Assembly: GCA_003500955.1 (NCBI GenBank) | Contig: DNQP01000166.1 | Location: forward strand, 10,666 to 22,083 | Origin: Curvibacter sp. | Lineage (GTDB): Bacteria; Pseudomonadota; Gammaproteobacteria; Burkholderiales; Burkholderiaceae_C | Length of the DNA: 11,418 nt | Direction: 5' to 3' | Part shown: piece after piece, positions 6,683 through 11,418 of the stretch | How the letters are laid out: the number at the start of each line of letters is the position of its first letter | How positions within the stretch are numbered: the first letter of the stretch is position 1 | Position numbers and translations under genes: made by a program | The notes under the pieces: model-generated | The model's input: only the letters and a program-made list of their open reading frames with translations | Told to the model about the DNA's origin: nothing | Database searches by the model: none

Positions 6683-8449
6683 ATGCCTACAACCTCCCCT
6701 TCTTCAGAGCGCCTCACGACAGCTTTCTGGCTGGCCCTGCTGCTGCTCGGTTTCGCCATCTATCTCCAGGGCCTGGGTGGCCAGTACGTGCCGACCAACG
6801 GCGACGAGATGGTCTACCTGCACATCGCACGCGAGACCGCCGAGACCGGTCAGTGGCTGCCGCTGGCTTCGGAGCTCGAGAACATGCGCAACACCAAGCC
6901 GCCGCTCTTGATCTGGCAGGCCATGGTGGCCGGTGGCTGGGGCCAGGGGTGGCACATGGCGGCGCTGCGCGCGCCCAGCCTCCTCTACCTGCTGCTGATC
7001 TGTGCCGGCATCGTGTTCAGCCTGCGTGCCATCACCCAGCGCTGGCGCGAAGGACTGATCGCCGTCTGCGTCTTCCTGGCCTTCCTCAGCACCTTCCGCT
7101 ACGGCCGCCCCTACCTCACGAGCGCGCCCGAGACCTTCTGGTTCAGCCTGCCGCTGTTCGCGCTGATCTGGCAGCGCGCGCGTCTGCCCGCTGCCGGCCC
7201 CGGCTGGCTCGCGCATGTGGTCTTCGGTATCGCCCTTGGCCTGGGCCTGGCCTACAAATCCTTCGCGCTGGTCGCGCCGGCCGCCGCCGCCTGGTGGCTG
7301 GCTCTGGTGGCCAGCGAATCGCATCCGAGCTGGCCCGCCCTGCTGCGCCACACCCTGCGCGTGGCTTTCAGCGCCGTGCTGGCGCTGGGCGTGTTCGGGC
7401 TGTGGTTCGTGCTGGATCCCGACCCGCAATCCGTGTGGCGCGAATTCATCGTCGGCGAGAACGCCGCCAAGTTCGCCGACCCGCGCGGCTACTGGCGCGC
7501 CGCCCTGGCCTTCGACGGCTCGGGTGTCTGGTCGCAGCTGCTGGCCTATGCGATCAACGCCGGCCTGCTGTTCTTCGTGCTGCCGGGCCTGGCCTGGGTC
7601 GGACTGAAAGCCTTGCCGCAGTTGCGCCGGCGCTGGCCTCTGCCCGCACCTCAGGCCATCCTGCTGGCCTGGGCCGCGGTCTGGCTGCTGGTCTTCCTGT
7701 TTCCGAGCCAGCGCTCGGCGCGCTACGTGATCCCGGCCATGCCGGCGGTGGCCATGCTCATCGCCCTGCACTGGCGCGATATTCCGCGCGGCTGGTACCT
7801 GCCCACGCTGCTGCTGGCCGCGCCTGTGCTGCTGGTGCTCACGCGCCTGGCCTGGGTCGGCCACGAGATCGGTCTGGCCTCGCCGGCGGAGATCGGCCTG
7901 ACGCTGGGCATCGTGGCCGCGGCTGTCGTCTGCATCGGGCTGGGTCTGTGGCGCAGCGCCTGGAGCCGCGCTGCGGCCGTGCTGTGCACGCTGCTGGTCT
8001 ATGCGGCCTTCAACGCCATGGTCGCGCCCTTGGATGGACCCGCAGGCCGTTATGACGAACGTGCCATCGCCGCGGCGCCGGTCGGTCGCATCGCCGTGCC
8101 CACGGGTTTCAACGGCCAGTTCGAGCGTTTCCAGTTCCTGCTGCCCGGCGCACACGACTTCGTGCCCTACGACAGCCGCGCCCAGGCGCGCGCGCGCCGC
8201 GGCCCCGATGCCGAAGGCCAGGCCCAGGCTGCCGAGGAATTGCGCCAGTTGCTGAGCACGCATGCGGCCGTGGTCTGGACCGCCAGCCATGGGGAGCAAG
8301 TCACGCCGCCCTGCCTGCCGGATTGCCGCGTGCTGGGCGAGCGCTGGCTGCTGACGAGCCGCCACGCGCCAGGCGAGATCCGCAAGGACAACCTCTGGTA
8401 TCCGCAGCAGTGGCTATACCGCCGCGAGTGGCTGCTGGTGCGCTCCTAA
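6683..8449 (+). CDS. ArnT/PMT-like integral membrane glycosyltransferase (GT-C)
   Basis: This 588-residue protein has roughly 11-13 predicted membrane helices and a soluble C-terminal part from about residue 460. After the first helix (about 13-30) the first periplasmic loop carries NGDEMVYLHIARE at 39-51, with the acidic pair D41-E42, then NTKPPLLIWQ at 70-79. FPSQRSARYVIPAMP at 340-354 resembles the C-terminal core motif of ArnT/PMT-2 enzymes. Such enzymes transfer a sugar from a polyprenyl phosphate carrier to lipid A or protein in the periplasm. The Glu usual before KPP in ArnT (EKP) is Thr71 here, so substrate use may differ. A start at 6683, the first Met, gives a sensible N-terminus, but no strong SD is visible. 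The stop overlaps a convergent gene by 4 bases. Confidence 0.82.
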   Translation: MPTTSPSSERLTTAFWLALLLLGFAIYLQGLGGQYVPTNGDEMVYLHIARETAETGQWLPLASELENMRNTKPPLLIWQAMVAGGWGQGWHMAALRAPSLLYLLLICAGIVFSLRAITQRWREGLIAVCVFLAFLSTFRYGRPYLTSAPETFWFSLPLFALIWQRARLPAAGPGWLAHVVFGIALGLGLAYKSFALVAPAAAAWWLALVASESHPSWPALLRHTLRVAFSAVLALGVFGLWFVLDPDPQSVWREFIVGENAAKFADPRGYWRAALAFDGSGVWSQLLAYAINAGLLFFVLPGLAWVGLKALPQLRRRWPLPAPQAILLAWAAVWLLVFLFPSQRSARYVIPAMPAVAMLIALHWRDIPRGWYLPTLLLAAPVLLVLTRLAWVGHEIGLASPAEIGLTLGIVAAAVVCIGLGLWRSAWSRAAAVLCTLLVYAAFNAMVAPLDGPAGRYDERAIAAAPVGRIAVPTGFNGQFERFQFLLPGAHDFVPYDSRAQARARRGPDAEGQAQAAEELRQLLSTHAAVVWTASHGEQVTPPCLPDCRVLGERWLLTSRHAPGEIRKDNLWYPQQWLYRREWLLVRS

Positions 8450-9090
8450 GAGCGCTGGCGCCAGCGCCGCAGCGTATCGACCTGCAGCCAGATCCACAGA
8501 GCCGGGTCCAGCACCGCGTCCCAGACATTGCCCGTGGGCAGGCGCAGCAGCAGGTGCAGGACCAGCACGGCGATCCACAGCGCAGGCAGAGCGTACCCGC
8601 CCCTGAGCAAAGCGGGCAGCAGGCCCGCGAAGGCCAGTACGCCGAGCAGCCATGGCGCGTAGCCCCAGGCATAGAGGCTGAACGGCAGCAGCGCGAAGGT
8701 GTCGAGCAGCAAGACCCAACCCAGCAGCACCAGCGGCCCCATCCAGGCGCGCAGTGCCTGTTGCGGCAACGGTCCCGCTGACTGCGGTCGGTAGTGGCGC
8801 AGCAGCGCCCAGGCGCACAGCCCGGCCAGCAGCCCGCTGGGCGCGCGCAGTGCCAGGCCCAGCCAGTAAGCCGGCGAGAGTGCGCCTGGCAGCAGACACC
8901 AGAGCAGCAGCAGGGGCGGCAGCCCATGCGTCAGGCGCTCATGGCGCGGTGCCCAGCGTGCGAGGACTGGCAAGGCCAGCGCGGCCAGCACCAGCCCCCA
9001 GGCCAGATCGAGATAAAGGCGGAAGGCCAGCGGCGCCGGCAGTAGCGGCGACTGCGTCGAAAAGAGGGCGAGAAACAAACTCTCCATCAT
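8446..9090 (-). CDS. Hypothetical six-helix inner-membrane protein
   Basis: I do not recognise this 214-residue protein. It is strongly hydrophobic, with candidate helices near residues 25-45, 57-80, 84-98, 114-136, 144-162 and 167-184, and a short basic C-terminus (RRWRQRS). No catalytic motif stands out; the loops carry conserved-looking Pro, Trp and Arg residues only. Tandem ATGs lie at 9090 and 9087; the first is 6 bases after the stop of the sialidase-like gene, with a weak AGGA SD inside that gene's stop region, so the two are co-transcribed and probably coupled. Its last codons overlap the end of the GT-C gene by 4 bases. It may be a membrane partner of the sialidase-like protein, by position only. 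Confidence 0.75.
   Translation of the reverse strand: MMESLFLALFSTQSPLLPAPLAFRLYLDLAWGLVLAALALPVLARWAPRHERLTHGLPPLLLLWCLLPGALSPAYWLGLALRAPSGLLAGLCAWALLRHYRPQSAGPLPQQALRAWMGPLVLLGWVLLLDTFALLPFSLYAWGYAPWLLGVLAFAGLLPALLRGGYALPALWIAVLVLHLLLRLPTGNVWDAVLDPALWIWLQVDTLRRWRQRS
8452..8467. other. 16-bp perfect palindrome at the convergent gene junction
   Basis: GCGCTGGCGCCAGCGC is its own reverse complement and begins 3 bases after the GT-C stop, inside the last codons of the convergent membrane protein. As RNA from either strand it could fold as a 6-bp stem with a GCGC loop. It may act as a two-way pause or termination aid, but no T-tract is present. In GC-rich coding DNA it could also be chance. Confidence 0.35.
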
Positions 9091-9096
9091 CCGGTC

Positions 9097-10320
9097 CTAG
9101 GGCGCCACCGGCACGAAGGTAAAGCGTTGCCAGGCGATGCCCTGGCGCTGCTCGGTGTAGCTGACCCACAGGCTGTCATCGGCCCAGGCCATGGAGGGAT
9201 AGGACATCTCCTTGCCGGGCGGGGCCTGCGCCAGCGTCTCCAGCACGGTCCAGTTCTGGCCACCGTCGCGCGAGAGGCTCAGGGCCAGCTGGGCGCGCGA
9301 TTCGGCGCGCGGGTTGTGCGCGAGGAACATCAGCCCCGGCCGCAGCGCCAGCCCGGCGACCGACGCATCGGGATTCGCCGGACCCGGATCGGGCAGGTCC
9401 TGCCAGCTGAGACCGCCATCGGTGGTCTGCACCGCGCGCAGTTTGCGGTCCGCGCGGTTGTCGCGCAGCAGGGCCAGCCACTCGGTCTCGCTGCGCGCCA
9501 GCAGCGTGGGCTGCAGCAGGTCGCGCCGCTGCGACATGCGCACCATGCCGCGGAACTCACCGCCCGCATCGAAACGCAGGGCCACGGGATACTTCACGCC
9601 GATCTCGAAATAAACCGGCAGCACCATGCCGCCATCGGCCAGCGGCAGGGGCATGGCCCGCACCAGATGGCTGGTGTTCCAGAGCCAGGACAGGGGCAGG
9701 GTACGCAGCGGCACAAAGGGCTGCTGCGCTTCGTCCTGCCGCAGGTGCAGGATGCGCCCGGCGGCCCAGCCGCCCAGGCCCGTGGCCACAACGAAGAGAT
9801 GCGTGCGCCCCTGCGCGTCACGCCAGGCCACAGGATTGCCGATGCGGCGCAAAGCATGGCCCAACTGCGGCCCCACATCATGACGGTTCACCACCGCCAC
9901 GGTCGGCGTCCACTGCTGGCCGGCTCGGTCGAACTGGGACATGACGATCCGCACATCGGGCCCGCTCTCGCGCGAGCCGGCAAACCAGTAGGCCTGCACG
10001 GCGGCCGGGTGGTCTGCGGGCAGGGCCAGCAGGGTGCTGGCATGGGCGGCGGGCGTGTCGGCCGGCATGGGGATGCGCCCGGCGGCTTGCAGTACCCACA
10101 GGCCCGGCTCGGGCACGCGGGCCTGCGGCCAGCTCGCCCGCGCCGCGTCCGGCAGAGCTGGTTGCCGCCACGCCTCCAGTGCCACCAGGCCCAGGCTCAA
10201 GGCGATTGCAGCGGCCCAGGCTGCGGCACGGAAGGTATGGCGGGGAGGTGCAGAGTTCACAAGGAGACGGGAAAGCAGGACCGGTTCGCGGGAAGTCGTG
10301 GCGGCAGTGTAGCCAATCAC
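9097..10320 (-). CDS. Membrane-anchored sialidase-like (BNR/Asp-box) protein
   Basis: This is a 407-residue protein with an uncleaved-looking hydrophobic anchor at about residues 32-49, which would place the rest in the periplasm. Two Asp-box motifs are visible, TTDGGLSW at 299-306 and SRDGGQNW at 350-357, together with YWFAGSRES (111-119), YFEIGVKYP (237-245) and SYPSMAWADDSLWVSY (373-388). These fit a six-bladed beta-propeller of the sialidase/BNR_2 superfamily. I cannot find a clear FRIP motif or full Arg triad, so sialidase activity is not established. The GTG at 10320 is chosen because AGGAGG lies 6 bases upstream; the frame is open further to a TTG at 10350, and a second GTG lies at residue 21. 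It heads a two-gene leftward operon, divergent from groES and beside a CIRCE operator. Confidence 0.78.
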   Translation of the reverse strand: MIGYTAATTSREPVLLSRLLVNSAPPRHTFRAAAWAAAIALSLGLVALEAWRQPALPDAARASWPQARVPEPGLWVLQAAGRIPMPADTPAAHASTLLALPADHPAAVQAYWFAGSRESGPDVRIVMSQFDRAGQQWTPTVAVVNRHDVGPQLGHALRRIGNPVAWRDAQGRTHLFVVATGLGGWAAGRILHLRQDEAQQPFVPLRTLPLSWLWNTSHLVRAMPLPLADGGMVLPVYFEIGVKYPVALRFDAGGEFRGMVRMSQRRDLLQPTLLARSETEWLALLRDNRADRKLRAVQTTDGGLSWQDLPDPGPANPDASVAGLALRPGLMFLAHNPRAESRAQLALSLSRDGGQNWTVLETLAQAPPGKEMSYPSMAWADDSLWVSYTEQRQGIAWQRFTFVPVAP

Positions 10321-10335
10321 TGACTCCCTCCTGTC

Positions 10336-10363
10336 TTGAAACCGTCTCAAAAAGCCTTATGAT
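10336..10363 (+). promoter_or_regulatory. groESL promoter
   Basis: TTGAAA at 10336-10341 and TATGAT at 10358-10363 are separated by 16 bases, a good sigma70 promoter. CTTGAAA at 10335-10341 also matches a heat-shock sigma32 -35, with CCTTATGAT as a weak -10, so dual use is possible. The CIRCE operator overlaps the last base of the -10 and the start site, as expected for HrcA repression. Confidence 0.7.
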
Positions 10364-10389
10364 TAGCACTCGCTGGACTTGAGTGCTAA
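10363..10389. promoter_or_regulatory. CIRCE operator (HrcA binding site)
   Basis: TTAGCACTC at 10363-10371 and GAGTGCTAA at 10381-10389 with a 9-base spacer give a perfect match to the CIRCE consensus bound by the repressor HrcA. It sits across the groESL transcription start. As a symmetric site in a divergent region it could also affect the leftward sialidase-like operon, which begins 43 bases away. Confidence 0.96.
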
Positions 10390-10415
10390 CACCTCGAGTC
10401 CCAGGCTAGGTTAAT

Positions 10416-10436
10416 GAGCACCAACTTTTGGTGCTC
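10416..10436 (+). promoter_or_regulatory. groES leader hairpin
   Basis: GAGCACCAA 10416-10424 and TTGGTGCTC 10428-10436 form a perfect 9-bp stem with a CTT loop in the expected 5' UTR of groES. No T-run follows, so it is not a plain terminator. CTCTCC at 10434-10439 overlaps the 3' arm and is fully complementary to the groES SD GGAGAG at 10468-10473. The hairpin and an SD-blocking helix are therefore mutually exclusive. A role in mRNA stability or temperature response is inference. Confidence 0.45.
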
Positions 10437-10478
10437 TCCCATTTCCAAACCACTGTTTCGAACTCAAGGAGAGTCCTG

Positions 10479-10769
10479 ATGAAACTGCGTCCTCTGGCTG
10501 ATCGCGTGATCGTGAAGCGCGTCGAAAACGAAACCAAGACCGCTTCCGGCATCGTCATCCCCGACAGCGCCGCCGAGAAGCCCGACCAGGGCGAAGTGCT
10601 GGCTGTGGGCCCCGGCAAGAAGAACGACAAGGGCGAAGTCATCGCCATGAACGTCAAGGTCGGTGACCGTGTCCTGTTCGGCAAGTACAGCGGCCAGACC
10701 GTCAAGGTCAATGGCGACGAGCTCCTCGTGATGAAAGAGGAAGACCTCTTCGCCGTGGTCGAGAAGTAA
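10479..10769 (+). CDS. groES: Co-chaperonin GroES (Hsp10)
   Basis: This 96-residue protein has the usual GroES length and N-terminus, [14 protein letters not shown]. The mobile loop that binds GroEL corresponds to about residues 17-32 ([16 protein letters not shown] region). [10 protein letters not shown] at 38-47, [12 protein letters not shown] at 61-72 and the C-terminal [10 protein letters not shown] are typical. GroES caps the GroEL cavity as a heptamer in the cytoplasm. The start is fixed by AAGGAGAG at 10466-10473, 5 bases upstream. A longer reading from a TTG at 10428 runs through the leader hairpin and is rejected. Expression is driven by the promoter/CIRCE region upstream. groEL follows after 52 bases with no terminator, forming the standard groESL operon. 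Confidence 0.98.
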   Translation: MKLRPLADRVIVKRVENETKTASGIVIPDSAAEKPDQGEVLAVGPGKKNDKGEVIAMNVKVGDRVLFGKYSGQTVKVNGDELLVMKEEDLFAVVEK

Positions 10770-10800
10770 ATCGCTTCCATCCCTCCCTTTCCTGTATTGA

Positions 10801-11418
<618 letters not shown>

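Noticed and set aside
6523..8055. Long plus-strand open frame (510 codons) overlapping the GT-C gene
   Set aside because: It is Arg/Ala/Gly-rich with no family motif and lies in another frame of a clear membrane glycosyltransferase; high GC keeps shadow frames open.
6704..8365. Long minus-strand open frame (553 codons) opposite the GT-C gene
   Set aside because: Composition is Gln/Arg/His-rich with no domain pattern; it is the antisense shadow of the GT-C gene.
9127..10323. 398-codon plus-strand frame opposite the sialidase-like gene
   Set aside because: The minus-strand frame has Asp boxes, a membrane anchor and a good SD, while this one is Arg/Gly/Gln-rich with no motif.
10416..10440. Intrinsic terminator or attenuator before groES
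   Set aside because: The hairpin is strong but is followed by CTCCC, not a T-tract.

Overview
The window is high-GC, densely packed chromosomal DNA with housekeeping genes and no mobile elements. Protein sequences such as MetK, EngB and GroES/GroEL, a perfect CIRCE operator, and the engB, lipid A acyltransferase, metK and groESL neighbourhood suggest a betaproteobacterium of the order Burkholderiales, probably Comamonadaceae-like. This placement is inferred from sequence style, not from a database search.

Layout. (1) 1-52, minus: the first 17 codons of an exported protein, divergent from engB. (2) 124-1757, plus: engB (ribosome-assembly GTPase) coupled by an ATGA overlap to an epoxide-hydrolase-like alpha/beta hydrolase. 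(3) 1751-3444, minus: two tandem lipid A-type acyltransferases, the downstream start overlapping the upstream stop by one base. They converge on the hydrolase with a 7-base tail overlap. (4) 3445-3613: a divergent intergenic region that probably holds a long, structured metK leader whose Shine-Dalgarno (SD) sequence can be sequestered. (5) 3614-4795: metK, followed by a chain of inverted repeats. (6) 4923-8449, plus: a glycosylation operon of a family-9 glycosyltransferase, a GtrA-like small membrane protein and an ArnT/PMT-type integral membrane glycosyltransferase. (7) 8446-10320, minus: a membrane-anchored sialidase-like (Asp-box) protein and a six-helix membrane protein of unknown function, converging on the glycosylation operon. 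(8) 10321-11418: groESL promoter with CIRCE operator, a groES leader hairpin, groES, and the first 199 codons of groEL.

Working together. Three blocks point to the cell envelope: the acyltransferase pair (lipid A acylation), the GT9-GtrA-GT-C operon (probably transfer of a sugar from a lipid carrier on the periplasmic face), and the sialidase-like/6-TM pair. The last two blocks sit tail to tail and may form one little-described envelope-glycan module, but that link is inference. The GT9 protein is odd because a Ser occupies the position of the Asp regarded as catalytic in E. coli WaaC. The best candidates for undescribed biology are the metK leader RNA and this GT9/GtrA/GT-C plus sialidase-like cassette.
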